This document shows positions 36,995-46,350 of a stretch of DNA of 64,000 nt, piece by piece (positions within the stretch are counted from its first letter, which is position 1; each line of letters begins with the position of its first letter). Position numbers and translations under genes: made by a program. The notes beneath the pieces were generated by a model that did not search any database, had not been told where the DNA came from, and saw only the letters and a program-made list of their open reading frames with translations. Source of the DNA: JAZKDW01 sp040387375 (GTDB lineage: Bacteria > Pseudomonadota > Gammaproteobacteria > Burkholderiales > Burkholderiaceae_D); contig JAZKDW010000040.1 in NCBI GenBank assembly GCA_040387375.1, forward strand, positions 18,076 to 82,075, read 5' to 3'.

Positions 36995-38206
36995 ATGAAA
37001 ATTCTGGTTGTACATAATGCCTACCAACAGCGCGGCGGAGAGGATGTCGCCGTTGCTGCTGAAATTGCACTCCTGCGCGCACGGGGACATGAGGTGGCGT
37101 TTTATCAGCGGGACAATAGCGAGCTTCGCAATGGAATGTCCATCCTGCCCGCCGCAGCCGCCGTGGCATCGACCTTCTGGTCAAGGCGCACCGTGCGCGA
37201 TATCGGCCGCGCATGCGAAACCTTCATGCCGGATGTAATCCATGCGCACAATATTTTCCCGCTGATCTCGCCATCGCTGTACTGGGCGGCCGCACGGCGG
37301 TGCGTGCCGGTGGTACAGACCTTGCATAATTTTCGATTGCTCTGTCCGCAGGCGATGTTTTTACGCGAGGGAAAGGTATGCGAAGACTGCCTGGGCAAAA
37401 CGCCATGGCGCGCGATCACACGAAAATGCTATCGCACATCGGTGCCGCAGTCGGCACTGCTTGCCGGCATGCTGAGCAGCCATCGGGCAGCCGGCACCTA
37501 TCGCAGCAAAGTGACGCGCTATATCGTGCCGACCCGATTTTGCAAGGAAAAATTCATCCGTGGCGGATTGCCGGCAGAGCGCTTGTGCATCAAGCCAAAT
37601 TTTGTTGTATCAAGCAGCGTGCCAGACTGGCAATCGCGTAGCGGCGGGATATTCGCCGCGCGGTTGTCCGGCGAGAAAGGACTTGACGTGCTGATCGAGG
37701 CGATGGGAATAAGCAACGGCGCATCGATAAGGATAGTCGGGGATGGGCCGCTGCGGGAGCGTGCACAGGATTTTTTCCGCGGCGATTATCTCGGTCCCAA
37801 ATCGTCGGCGCAGGTGATGCAATTGCTGGCGGGCGCGCAATACCTGGTAGCGCCAAGCCGATGTTATGAGACCTTCGGCCTGGTTGTCATCGAAGCCTTC
37901 GCTTGTGGTACGCCGGTCATCGCATCGCGCCACGGCGGACTCGGCGAACTGGTGGAAGACGGTGTCACCGGGCTGCTGGTCAATCCCGCGGACCCCGCGG
38001 ACCTGGCGCTGAAAATCAACTGGGCGCAGGCCCATCCCGCGCAAATGCTGGCGATGGGGCGGGCGGCGCGGGCGGTCTACGAAGCCAGATACACCCCGGA
38101 ATCCAACTACAGGATGCTGATCGACATTTATGAAGAAGCCATTGCCGCAGCCCGACGCATGTCATGTTCCACGCAAGGGACACGCGGTGCTGGGCGCCAG
38201 AATTGA
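36995..38206 (+). CDS. glycosyltransferase, GT4-like
   Basis: 403 residues from ATG 36995. KILVVHNAYQQRGGEDVAVAAE starts a GT-B fold of the kind with a GGED loop. HNFRLLCPQAMFLREGKVCEDCLGKTPW contains paired cysteines seen in a subfamily. ARLSGEKGLDVLIEAM begins the second domain, and PSRCYETFGLVVIEAFACG has the E-x7-E motif. Its 3' end overlaps the WecG-type gene by 77 bp in a different frame, so the last ~25 residues are encoded by dual-use sequence. Confidence 0.9.
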   Translation: MKILVVHNAYQQRGGEDVAVAAEIALLRARGHEVAFYQRDNSELRNGMSILPAAAAVASTFWSRRTVRDIGRACETFMPDVIHAHNIFPLISPSLYWAAARRCVPVVQTLHNFRLLCPQAMFLREGKVCEDCLGKTPWRAITRKCYRTSVPQSALLAGMLSSHRAAGTYRSKVTRYIVPTRFCKEKFIRGGLPAERLCIKPNFVVSSSVPDWQSRSGGIFAARLSGEKGLDVLIEAMGISNGASIRIVGDGPLRERAQDFFRGDYLGPKSSAQVMQLLAGAQYLVAPSRCYETFGLVVIEAFACGTPVIASRHGGLGELVEDGVTGLLVNPADPADLALKINWAQAHPAQMLAMGRAARAVYEARYTPESNYRMLIDIYEEAIAAARRMSCSTQGTRGAGRQN

Positions 38207-38957
38207 CGCGCTGTCGTGGGATGAGGTTATGCGGCAAATCGTCCATTGGGGCGCGGCCCGCGAATCGCGCTACGTCTGCATCTGCAATGTCCATTCGGTG
38301 GTCACGACGACGGGCGATCCGGCGTTCAGGAATGTGATCAATGGCGCGGATATGGCGACACCCGACGGCGCGCCGATCGCATGGGCCTTGCGCCGCTTCG
38401 GCTTTGCGGCACAGGAGCGGATCAACGGGCCGGACCTGATGTGGCGCTACCTGGAGCAGGCGGAACGCCTTGGCCAGCAGCCGTTTTTCTACGGCAGCTC
38501 CCACGATACCTTGCGCAAGTTGCGCGATGCGGTCGCCTGGCGCTTTCCGCGGCTGCAGGTGGCTGGCACCTGCTCTCCGCCCTTCCGTCCGCTCTCCGCC
38601 AGCGAAGACGAGGCCCAGGTCGAGATGATCAATCAGTCGGGCGCGCATGTGGTGTTTGTCGGGCTCGGCTGTCCGAAGCAGGAAACATGGATGGCCGCCC
38701 ACCGCGGCCGCATCCATGCGGTGATGATCGGCGTTGGCGCGGCTTTCGATTACCACGCGGGGACGTTGAAACGCGCTCCGCTCTGGTGGCAGCGCCATGG
38801 ACTCGAATGGCTGTATCGCCTCGGCTCCGACCCGCGCCGGCTGCTGCGGCGCTACATGGTGACCAACACCTTGTTCATCATCGGATTTTCCAGGCAACTG
38901 GTGTTGCGTAAATTCCTGGAGCGGTTTGCGAGTCGGTGTACGGATGATGCGGGTTGA
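38130..38957 (+). CDS. WecG/TagA/CpsF family glycosyltransferase (GT26)
   Basis: 275 residues. NVHSVVTTTGDPAFRNVINGADMATPDGAPIAWALRRFG and FVGLGCPKQETWMAAHRGRI are the family signatures, and the C-terminus LKRAPLWWQRHGLEWLYRLGSDPRRLLRRY is typical of membrane-associated GT26 enzymes. Members add N-acetylmannosamine(uronate) or related sugars to lipid-linked intermediates. The start within the preceding gene is the best ATG, though a later start near the VLGARIDALSW segment cannot be excluded. The last 13 codons form one arm of a palindromic element. Confidence 0.9.
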   Translation: MKKPLPQPDACHVPRKGHAVLGARIDALSWDEVMRQIVHWGAARESRYVCICNVHSVVTTTGDPAFRNVINGADMATPDGAPIAWALRRFGFAAQERINGPDLMWRYLEQAERLGQQPFFYGSSHDTLRKLRDAVAWRFPRLQVAGTCSPPFRPLSASEDEAQVEMINQSGAHVVFVGLGCPKQETWMAAHRGRIHAVMIGVGAAFDYHAGTLKRAPLWWQRHGLEWLYRLGSDPRRLLRRYMVTNTLFIIGFSRQLVLRKFLERFASRCTDDAG

Positions 38958-39084
38958 TTTGGGGCGCAGGGCAAGGCGCGAGGAGCGCCGTGTGGCGAGC
39001 CACACAAGCGATGAGCAACGCCGCCATGCGCCCCAAAGCCTTTCACAACGCCTGCAGCGCCGTACATCGACTCGCAAACCGCTC
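38919..39084. repeat. large palindromic element 1 between converging polysaccharide operons
   Basis: The outer arms are GAGCGGTTTGCGAGTCGGTG (38919 on) and its inverted copy ending 39084, matching at 24 of 25 positions. Inside are a second pair TTGGGGCGCA / TGCGCCCCAA (38958-38967, 39027-39036) and a central hairpin GTGTGG-CGAG-CCACAC (38990-39005). The core GCAAGGCGCG, then 9 bases, hairpin, 9 bases, GCAACGCCGC is shared with element 2 at 47630. It spans the WecG stop and the end of the beta-helix operon, where it could act as a two-way terminator. Confidence 0.8.
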
Positions 39085-39108
39085 TTTGCATCCGATCCCG
39101 GCCGGGCA

Positions 39109-40821
39109 CTACTCTGCCGGCGCGGCGCGCCTTGGCTTGTGCCGTGCCTTGCTCTCCGGCCGGGAAGGCTTCGATTGCATCAGCGAACGGCTATCCTGCT
39201 TCATCCTGTCTTGCCATGCGGGATAGCTGATCATGCCCGTTCCGCTGACTTCGGCAAACGCGGCCTTGCCGGTGCGATAGGTGTTGTCGTTGTACTGCGC
39301 GAAGCGGGCGACCGCAGCAGCACCAAGCGTGCTCCACAAACGATAGGTGGCCTCCTCGCTGGCCGACACGAATGTATTGCCTGAAAACCGGTTGCCGCGG
39401 ATGCTGGCCGCAGCGCCGGTTTCATTGAACAGCACATGTTCAAACGCGCTGGACGAAAAGATATTGTCCGTTACCACGTTGTCGAAGCCGTTATGTATCT
39501 GCATGCCGCCGGGATTGTGTTCAATCAGGTTTTTCCTGACCAGCACGCCGTTGGCATAATCGTCCAGATACACAGCATGCGCCATGCGCTGCGCCAGGTT
39601 CCTGATCGTATTGCCTTCAATACGCACGTTCGATGGCTGGCGGTCGCGTGCGAAGGTATAGATGCCGCCGCAGTCGGTCAGGCGCAAGCAGGCGCCGTCA
39701 ATCACATTGCCGGTGACGCTTGCGTTCTTGTGGACGCGGATGGCGATGTACGATGAATTGATGATTTTGTTATTGACGATGCGCTGGCCGGAGGCGTCCT
39801 CGAACACGATGGCTCCCTTCGATCGTTTCGGCATGCCGGTCATGCCGGTATTCATGATCGTGGAGTTGCTGACCACCGAGCGGGTAATGCCGTAATAGCC
39901 GTGAATGCCGTTCTGCATCGAGTTGACAATCGTGGTGTTGTGCACGACCAGCCCGCTGCCGCCGGCAAAAATGCCATCTTCCAGGCTGTCGTGAATATCA
40001 CTGTTCAGCACCTGCAGGTTGGTGGAATTGCTGCCATCGATTCCGGTCACCGCCGACAAAATCCTGAGGCCATCGATCGTGATGTTCGCCGAATCGCTGG
40101 CATCGATGCCGGCGCTTCTCGGCGCCGCCCATGCGCGCCCCTCCGGCGATTGGCCATCGGGCGCCCACAGATATAACCTGCCCTTGTGCACGGCCCACTC
40201 GCCCGGATGGTCCAGCATCCACAATTTTCCTTCGACATAAAATTCGGTTTCCGGATTCAGGTCGAAGGCATCGCCTTTTTTCGGCGCCAGCTCGATCACG
40301 CCATCGTCATGACCAGCGATCGTGCGTGTCTCGATCAGCCAGTCGTTGGCGCGAAACACCAGCGCCGCGCCACGCAGGTCGCTGTCCGGCCATCGGTATT
40401 GCAGCCTGTCGGGGCCCCTGCGTTTTCCCTTCACCCAGGTGAGCGGCGCGTCAGGATAATGGGCGAGCGCCATCGGCGCGCCGGCAAGAGCCACTTGCAC
40501 TGGCGCAAAGCCGATCGGCGCCGAAAATATCTTCCCCCGATAGTGGGTCCAGCCCATCACCGGCTGGCCAGGGGCGATGCTGGCTTTCCCGCATCCTCCC
40601 GCTGTTTTCACCTGGACATTGCGCTTGCCGATCAGGTTCAGGGGACCGGTATAGGTGCGGCCGCAAAGAAGGTTGATTGTCATGCCGTCATGGATAAGGG
40701 CAGGCAGCGGCAGCGGCGCATTCTCCTGCCCCGCGCGCTTGCCGGCACCGGCCGGCAAGGCCGGCAATGTGGCAATGATGATCGCCAGTGTAAAGAGGAG
40801 GCCGGTTCGGTGAATGTTCAC
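39109..40821 (-). CDS. secreted right-handed parallel beta-helix protein
   Basis: 570 residues. A signal peptide is visible at the N-terminus (LLFTLAIIIATLPALPAGAGK). From about residue 230 to 500 there are repeated turns of the PbH1 type (NITIDGLRILSAVTGIDG, NLQVLNSDIHDSLEDGIFAGG, IVNNKIINSSYIAIRVHKNA, VRIEGNTIRNLAQRM). Such folds occur in pectate lyase-like enzymes, epimerases of the AlgG kind and NosD-like proteins. The basic C-terminal tail (KPSRPESKARHKPRRA) is low in complexity. As the last gene of the wza-wzc block it may trim or epimerise the polymer in the periplasm; activity is not proven by any motif I can see. Confidence 0.82.
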   Translation of the reverse strand: MNIHRTGLLFTLAIIIATLPALPAGAGKRAGQENAPLPLPALIHDGMTINLLCGRTYTGPLNLIGKRNVQVKTAGGCGKASIAPGQPVMGWTHYRGKIFSAPIGFAPVQVALAGAPMALAHYPDAPLTWVKGKRRGPDRLQYRWPDSDLRGAALVFRANDWLIETRTIAGHDDGVIELAPKKGDAFDLNPETEFYVEGKLWMLDHPGEWAVHKGRLYLWAPDGQSPEGRAWAAPRSAGIDASDSANITIDGLRILSAVTGIDGSNSTNLQVLNSDIHDSLEDGIFAGGSGLVVHNTTIVNSMQNGIHGYYGITRSVVSNSTIMNTGMTGMPKRSKGAIVFEDASGQRIVNNKIINSSYIAIRVHKNASVTGNVIDGACLRLTDCGGIYTFARDRQPSNVRIEGNTIRNLAQRMAHAVYLDDYANGVLVRKNLIEHNPGGMQIHNGFDNVVTDNIFSSSAFEHVLFNETGAAASIRGNRFSGNTFVSASEEATYRLWSTLGAAAVARFAQYNDNTYRTGKAAFAEVSGTGMISYPAWQDRMKQDSRSLMQSKPSRPESKARHKPRRAAPAE

Positions 40822-40842
40822 GTCAGCTTTTAATCAATATGA

Positions 40843-42600
40843 TCAACACCCCTCATTGCTCATCTGGACCAGCAGTCCGCCATTCGAGGGAGCGGCGGCC
40901 ATGGCGGCCTTTTCCTCCACATCGCCGGCTACGGTCGGCAACACCTTGATGACCGGCGCGACGATGGCCTCTGGAAGCCGGGAATTATCCAGTTCATTGA
41001 CGATCCATTCCGATAGCCTGAGGGTCAGGGCGGCAATCGTGATGGTCGGGAAATTGGCCCCTGCGGTAGGGAATACGGAACTGCCGGCGATATACAGGTT
41101 CGACATTCCATGCACTTTGCCGTTGCGGTCGACCACTCCCTGCTTGGCCGAATCATGCATCCGGGTCGTTCCCATGTGATGCCATGTCCCCTCCTTTTCC
41201 AGGCTGGCGGGCCAGTCGCCGCCCTCGATCAAGGGATCAAGCGCCACATCGGCCACGCCGCCCTGCCGCAGTTCATCGGCAAGCAGCGCCAGCGTGCGGT
41301 CGAAGGTGCGCCGCACCTGCGTGCCGAGCCGCCAGTCGACACGCACGCGATTCATGCCAAGGCGGTCTTTCTGGAATGGAGACAGGGTGACGCGGCTATC
41401 CGGATCGGGCTCCGGCTCGACGATGATCTGGAACTTCACGCCCCGGATCAGTGAACGCGGATGAAACAGCCGCGTGAAGCCATAACCCAGGGTATCCAGC
41501 GGATGGGTTGCCATGGTAAGCAGGTCCTTGCGCAGGCTCCATCCTGCCTGATCCTTTTGCAGCAGCGCCTGCTTGCAGCGGAACAGTGCCTGCGCACCCT
41601 CGCTGCCCTCGCCGGGAAAAATGGAAGAGAACCACGCGCGTGCATTGAGCAGCCGCTCCTGCTGCAGGACCTCGGATGTCAGCGCGAGCTGCGACGCAAT
41701 GTGCGTGCCATGCGCGGAAACCGCGGAGTTCATGTAGTGATACTTGATGTCGTAGAGCTTGTTGCGCGACCACGGTTTGGTGAACCGGATGTCGCCGGAT
41801 TGCAAGCGCGGATGATCCATGAAAAATCGCCCGACCAGATCGTTGCCATTTCCCAGTCCCACGGTCTGCACCTTGTTCGAGGACAGCAGCAAGCGGCAAT
41901 TCTCGATGCCTCCGGTGGCCAGCACGAACGATTTTGCCGACACCGTGAGCCTGCGGCCGCTCAGCGTCGCGACGTGGATTTGCGACACCGTATGCGCCGC
42001 TTTTCCGGTATCGATTTCCACCGCATTGGCATACAGGAAAACGCGCACGCACCGGGAGAGACGCAGCTTTTCGCGGTAAAGTTTGCCGAATCTGGCCGGC
42101 GGACTGAACTGCGAAATCGTGTCCCTGACCTTGCCGGTGACGATGGGAATTCTGCGCACATCATTGCGGCCGATCTCCCGTTCCCAGTAGGCGGGTTCGT
42201 AATTCTGAGGGCCCAGCCTGAGCAACGCATGCGTACGTGCATAGTACGGCGCGAGTTCCTCCAGTCCGAAAGGCCAGCCGCTATGCGCCACCCAATCGCG
42301 CCGGTCGAAGTCCCAGGCATCCAGCGGCCTGCACCACCCGCCCCAGCAATTGCTGCTGCCGCCGAAAAACCGGGCGCGGCAGCCGTCCGAAAACTGGTAA
42401 GGCAAGCCGATGTCCTCGCCGCGGCAGAGGTCGCGCGTCGCATCGTCCGGCTCGAAACCGCCGCTCTCCAGCACACACGCTTCGATGCCGTTCTTTTCCA
42501 TTTCCAGCGCCAGCGTGATGCCGGCAATGCCGCCGCCAATGATGCAGACTGCTGTCTCAATGGCAGAGCCGTCTTCCACCCGCCGTGTGTCAATAAACAT
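40843..42600 (-). CDS. GMC-family FAD-dependent oxidoreductase
   Basis: 585 residues. The FAD site is CIIGGGIAGITLALEMEKNG (about residues 19-38) with the acidic end LESGG. GGSSNCWGGWCRPL is the second GMC flavin motif. The C-terminal domain has WHHMGTTRMHD (catalytic His region) and SSVFPTAGANFPTITIAALTLRL (His/Asn region). GMC enzymes oxidise alcohols, including sugars. No signal peptide is visible, so it should act in the cytoplasm. It lies 21 bp before the beta-helix gene and 85 bp after an acetyltransferase, inside the polysaccharide export operon, which suggests oxidation of a sugar or lipid-linked intermediate. Confidence 0.9.
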   Translation of the reverse strand: MFIDTRRVEDGSAIETAVCIIGGGIAGITLALEMEKNGIEACVLESGGFEPDDATRDLCRGEDIGLPYQFSDGCRARFFGGSSNCWGGWCRPLDAWDFDRRDWVAHSGWPFGLEELAPYYARTHALLRLGPQNYEPAYWEREIGRNDVRRIPIVTGKVRDTISQFSPPARFGKLYREKLRLSRCVRVFLYANAVEIDTGKAAHTVSQIHVATLSGRRLTVSAKSFVLATGGIENCRLLLSSNKVQTVGLGNGNDLVGRFFMDHPRLQSGDIRFTKPWSRNKLYDIKYHYMNSAVSAHGTHIASQLALTSEVLQQERLLNARAWFSSIFPGEGSEGAQALFRCKQALLQKDQAGWSLRKDLLTMATHPLDTLGYGFTRLFHPRSLIRGVKFQIIVEPEPDPDSRVTLSPFQKDRLGMNRVRVDWRLGTQVRRTFDRTLALLADELRQGGVADVALDPLIEGGDWPASLEKEGTWHHMGTTRMHDSAKQGVVDRNGKVHGMSNLYIAGSSVFPTAGANFPTITIAALTLRLSEWIVNELDNSRLPEAIVAPVIKVLPTVAGDVEEKAAMAAAPSNGGLLVQMSNEGC

Positions 42601-42685
42601 GCTGTCCCCTCATCCCGGCGCTCGCAATCGCTATCGCAGCATGAGCGGAGAGCGCGCGCGGCGGCGCCTGGCACTACAGTCAGCG

Positions 42686-43870
42686 CTATGCATCGGTTGT
42701 CTGGCCGCGATGCGGCCGCCGCAAGCGCCGCCCGAAATGCAAGGCTCCCAGTGCCAACCGCGCCAAGGCATTGTCGCGGCGCATGGCATCGTGCAGCCGC
42801 AGGCTTGCCTGCCGCCGATAGCCGCCAAGCGCCATCTTCAATACCAGGTCGCCATGCATCACCTGCCGGGCCAGGGAACGGTAGACGGCAAGATTGCTCA
42901 GATCCCGCTGGACCGCAAGCAGCGTGAATTTGTATTCGTAGCGCCCCCACAGGAAATGGAATTCCTTGCCGCCGCGCGCGATGCATTCACACACGGTCAG
43001 GTAGCAGCACAAAATCCCCATCCAGAATTCATCGCAGGCGGGATCGTGGGCAAGGATGCTGAGGAAGTAGTTGCTGCCGACACGATAGCTGAGAGCGCCG
43101 GCGCACACCCGTCCATCGATCATGGCAACGCCGACCAGGCCGCATTGCCTGGTCAGGCTGATGATGCGGCGCGTCTCTTCCTCGTCAATCAGGGAAGACT
43201 TGTTCTTGTCCGCCATCCGCGCCCGGTTGAGGTCGATGATGTCGCGGATTTGCTGTTCGCTCACGTCTCCTTTTTCGAATACCTGGAAGCTGAACTGCGG
43301 AAAGGCGCGCTTGGTCTTTTCCATATAACGCCGGATATTACGGCGGGTGTTCTTCCCCAGGCTGGCCAGGTATTCCTGCGCGCTGCCCGGCAAGGTCAAC
43401 ACGATGTCTTCCAGCGCATTGAACATCTGGCAAGGGAATGCCAGGTCGTGAATCTGCGTCCGGATTGCCTTGAACGAAATCACATGGGTGGTCCGGTAGG
43501 TGGCAAAAACATAGCTTGCAAACTGGCGGATCTCGGCTTCGTCGAGCCAGATTACCTCGTTAATAACCTGTACCCTGCTTTTCTCGCGGCGGAAGATCAG
43601 CAGCGTGAGAATAACCATGCCGCGCCGCACGACATACGTATGAATATCCTTCAGCGGTCCGCCATAGATCCTGAAGTGGACCAGCGACGAAAAAATGCTT
43701 CCATACAGGCGCTCCAGCTCCGCATCGACAAAGGCAGGAATATTGTTTTCGTAACAGGAGATTGTCACTCCGCCGGCATGCTCCGCCTGATGAGGAGCGC
43801 CAGATTCGCCGACGCCGGGCTTGCATGTTGCCTCAGCCATTCTTTCCATGTCATATCCTGTGGAAATCAC
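42686..43870 (-). CDS. GNAT-type acetyltransferase of the CelD/BcsL-FemAB kind
   Basis: 394 residues. The central and C-terminal part (YLASLGKNTRRNIRRYMEKTKR, then DLNRARMADKNKSSLIDEEETRRIISL and VAMIDGRVCAGALSYRVGSNYFLSI) resembles the Acetyltransf_6 domain found in polysaccharide clusters. FHFLWGRYEYKFTLLAVQRDLSNLAVYRS is a typical end segment. It probably transfers an acyl or aminoacyl group to a sugar; the substrate is unknown. It lies 26 bp after wzc. The first ~30 residues are poorly conserved and an internal start is possible. Confidence 0.83.
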   Translation of the reverse strand: MISTGYDMERMAEATCKPGVGESGAPHQAEHAGGVTISCYENNIPAFVDAELERLYGSIFSSLVHFRIYGGPLKDIHTYVVRRGMVILTLLIFRREKSRVQVINEVIWLDEAEIRQFASYVFATYRTTHVISFKAIRTQIHDLAFPCQMFNALEDIVLTLPGSAQEYLASLGKNTRRNIRRYMEKTKRAFPQFSFQVFEKGDVSEQQIRDIIDLNRARMADKNKSSLIDEEETRRIISLTRQCGLVGVAMIDGRVCAGALSYRVGSNYFLSILAHDPACDEFWMGILCCYLTVCECIARGGKEFHFLWGRYEYKFTLLAVQRDLSNLAVYRSLARQVMHGDLVLKMALGGYRRQASLRLHDAMRRDNALARLALGALHFGRRLRRPHRGQTTDA

Positions 43871-43896
43871 ACGTTATGCCGCGTCGGCGCTTGTCA

Positions 43897-46185
43897 TTAC
43901 CGCGCACCTGGAGGCGCCTCGATCAGCGGCTGTGGTCCGAACGAATACTGGACCTGGCGATAACTGCCGTACCGGGACCCGTAGCCATAACGGCCAGAAC
44001 GCACCTTCACGTCATTGAACAGGACTCCCCTGGCGGACAGCCCGGCCTGGCTCAATCGTTTGATCGACTCTGCAATCTCGCCGGCCGTGGTGACGCCGGC
44101 CCGGGTGAGGATGTAGATTGCGCCGGCATGCGCGCCGATGATCAGGGTGTCGGACACCGCCAGGATCGGTGTGCCGTCGATCAGCACCACGTCATACAGC
44201 GAGGACAGGGTTTGCATCAGCGTGACCAGCGATGGACGCAGCAGCAGCTCCGACGGATTGGACGGCAGGCTGCCGGTCGAAATGAAATCGACGTTCTCGA
44301 TGACATTTTGATGAATGAACTGGTCGGGCCGCCTGGTCCCGAGGATCGCCTCCGACAAGCCATCCTGGCGGGCGATATCGAAATAGCGGTGCAGGTGTCC
44401 ATTGCGGAAATCAGCATCGATCAGCAGGACTCTTTTGCCGGTTGACGCCATGACCGCGGCAAGATTCGCAGTCACGAAGGACTTGCCCATGCCGGCGGTG
44501 GGGCCGGTCATCAGCACGATATTATTCTTCGAATGGGTCATCGAAAACTGCAGCGCGGTGCGGAAATTGCGCAGGCTCTCGATCGCGATGTCCATCGACG
44601 ATATCTTGGTCAGCAGCGGCAGCTTGGGAGATTTGCGGCTGACCTGGTCGATCAGTTCCTTTTGCATCTTGCTGTGGGGGAAGGTGGCAAACACCGGCAC
44701 GCCCAGCATTTTTTCGATTTCAAGCGGATCGTCGATGCCGCCGTGCAGCGCCTTCTTCAGGAACACGACCAGCACGCCCAGGAACAGTCCGAGCAGAACC
44801 GCGATGGCAATCACCTTGGGGCGATTCGGCGACACTGGCGTCTCGGGCAACATGGGTGGATCCACCAGGCGGACATTGCTCATCTTGCCTACTGCGATCA
44901 GGCGCAATTGCTGTGACGTGTTCAACAACGCGGTGTACAGGTCGGTGTTGACCTTGACGTCGCGCGCCAGGCGCACCACTTCCTGTTCCAGCGACGGCAG
45001 CACCTTGACATGGGCTGCAATGGCATTGATTTCCGCGTTAAGGTCCCGCAACTGCGTATCGATCCCCATCACGATCGGATGATAGCGGGTGAAGCGGATC
45101 AGCAGCTCCGTGCGCTTCTGCTCGAGTTCGGACCGTTTCGCTTTTGCCGCCGCCGATTGCTGAAGGCTCAGCTTGGCTTCTTCGGCCAGGTCGATGGTGC
45201 CGTGCGTGTTGCGGAACCGGTTGTACCTGGCCTCCGCCCGTTCCAGCTCCTGCTTCAGCTCCGGCAACTGCTTGTTCAGGAACGCCAGCGATTTATCGGC
45301 TTCTTCTGTTTTGCGCGACGCGTTCTGACGCACGTATTCCTTCGTGATTTCACCCAGCACCTTGTTTACGGCCACCGGATCATCGCCTTTCAAGGTTACG
45401 TTGATGATGCCCGACTGCTTGCCCAGTTCGGCCACATCCAGGGCCTTCTGCACGCTTTCGATCGCGGCCAGCCTCGAGCTGCGCCGCAATATGAATTGCG
45501 CTCCGGGCCTGGCATTGATCTGGTCTACTTGCAATTCGATCGGGCCCTTCGCGACCTTGGCCGTGAGCAGATCGCCTGCCTTGCCTCTCAACGCAATATC
45601 GCTTTCCTTTTCAGTCAGCAGGTAGCCGCCATTGGCTTCCACTGTCAGGATAAAGTCCCGATTCTGCAATGCATCCGGCACATCGAACGCGGGAACATTG
45701 ATCGACTCGTTGCCCCATGCATAACCGCCGTAGCCCAGGATGCCGGGCGTCGACAGCCGGGGATTACGGCTGGCAATCCATTTGCCCAGCACCGGAAAAT
45801 AGTGCGGACTCGCTTCGATATAAAGCCGCAGATTATCGATTGCCCGCGCCACCACCAGCCGCGAGTGCACCAGTTCCATTTCGGAGGTCGCCGCCGTTTT
45901 CACATCGAACAGCGAGCCCATTTCGCCGATGATGTTTTTTGCCTCCTTCTGGCTGCCTTCTTCCACGTGGATCACCATATTGGCTTCATACACCGGCTTG
46001 GCAAGGAAGGCGTAGGCGGCTCCCATCAGCCCGATTACCAGCGCGATGCTGACTATCAGCCATCGGTTGTCCAGGATCACATTGAGGTAACTGGACAGTT
46101 CAACCTCGTTGTCTTTGCTGATGATCGTTGGAACTTCCTGCGGGAGATGCGGCGCGGGAGAATGTGGAACAGGAGGATTGACCAT
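43897..46185 (-). CDS. Wzc-like polysaccharide co-polymerase with BY-kinase domain
   Basis: 762 residues. N-terminal Wzz domain: membrane helix near residue 45 (IVSIALVIGLMGAAYAFLA), a long periplasmic coiled-coil region (about 65-450) and a second helix near 465 (VIAIAVLLGLFLGVLVVFL). The cytoplasmic kinase has Walker A GPTAGMGKSF, Walker A' LLIDADFRNG and Walker B VVLIDGTPIL. The C-terminal tail carries five tyrosines (RYGYGSRYGSYRQVQY), the autophosphorylation cluster. It controls chain length and export with Wza. No Wzb-type phosphatase gene is in the window. Confidence 0.95.
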   Translation of the reverse strand: MVNPPVPHSPAPHLPQEVPTIISKDNEVELSSYLNVILDNRWLIVSIALVIGLMGAAYAFLAKPVYEANMVIHVEEGSQKEAKNIIGEMGSLFDVKTAATSEMELVHSRLVVARAIDNLRLYIEASPHYFPVLGKWIASRNPRLSTPGILGYGGYAWGNESINVPAFDVPDALQNRDFILTVEANGGYLLTEKESDIALRGKAGDLLTAKVAKGPIELQVDQINARPGAQFILRRSSRLAAIESVQKALDVAELGKQSGIINVTLKGDDPVAVNKVLGEITKEYVRQNASRKTEEADKSLAFLNKQLPELKQELERAEARYNRFRNTHGTIDLAEEAKLSLQQSAAAKAKRSELEQKRTELLIRFTRYHPIVMGIDTQLRDLNAEINAIAAHVKVLPSLEQEVVRLARDVKVNTDLYTALLNTSQQLRLIAVGKMSNVRLVDPPMLPETPVSPNRPKVIAIAVLLGLFLGVLVVFLKKALHGGIDDPLEIEKMLGVPVFATFPHSKMQKELIDQVSRKSPKLPLLTKISSMDIAIESLRNFRTALQFSMTHSKNNIVLMTGPTAGMGKSFVTANLAAVMASTGKRVLLIDADFRNGHLHRYFDIARQDGLSEAILGTRRPDQFIHQNVIENVDFISTGSLPSNPSELLLRPSLVTLMQTLSSLYDVVLIDGTPILAVSDTLIIGAHAGAIYILTRAGVTTAGEIAESIKRLSQAGLSARGVLFNDVKVRSGRYGYGSRYGSYRQVQYSFGPQPLIEAPPGAR

Positions 46186-46350
46186 AATGATTTTTCCGAT
46201 TTTTTAGGACATGACGGGCCGGAACTGGAAAAACATGTTGTTCGCTTGCGAACCGCTCATGCCCGTTACAAGAAAAAGGACAGTGGCGATTCGCCCATCG
46301 GCGAGTGCGCCCTGTTTCCGATGCGGACGATGAAAAACCTGCCGGCCACG

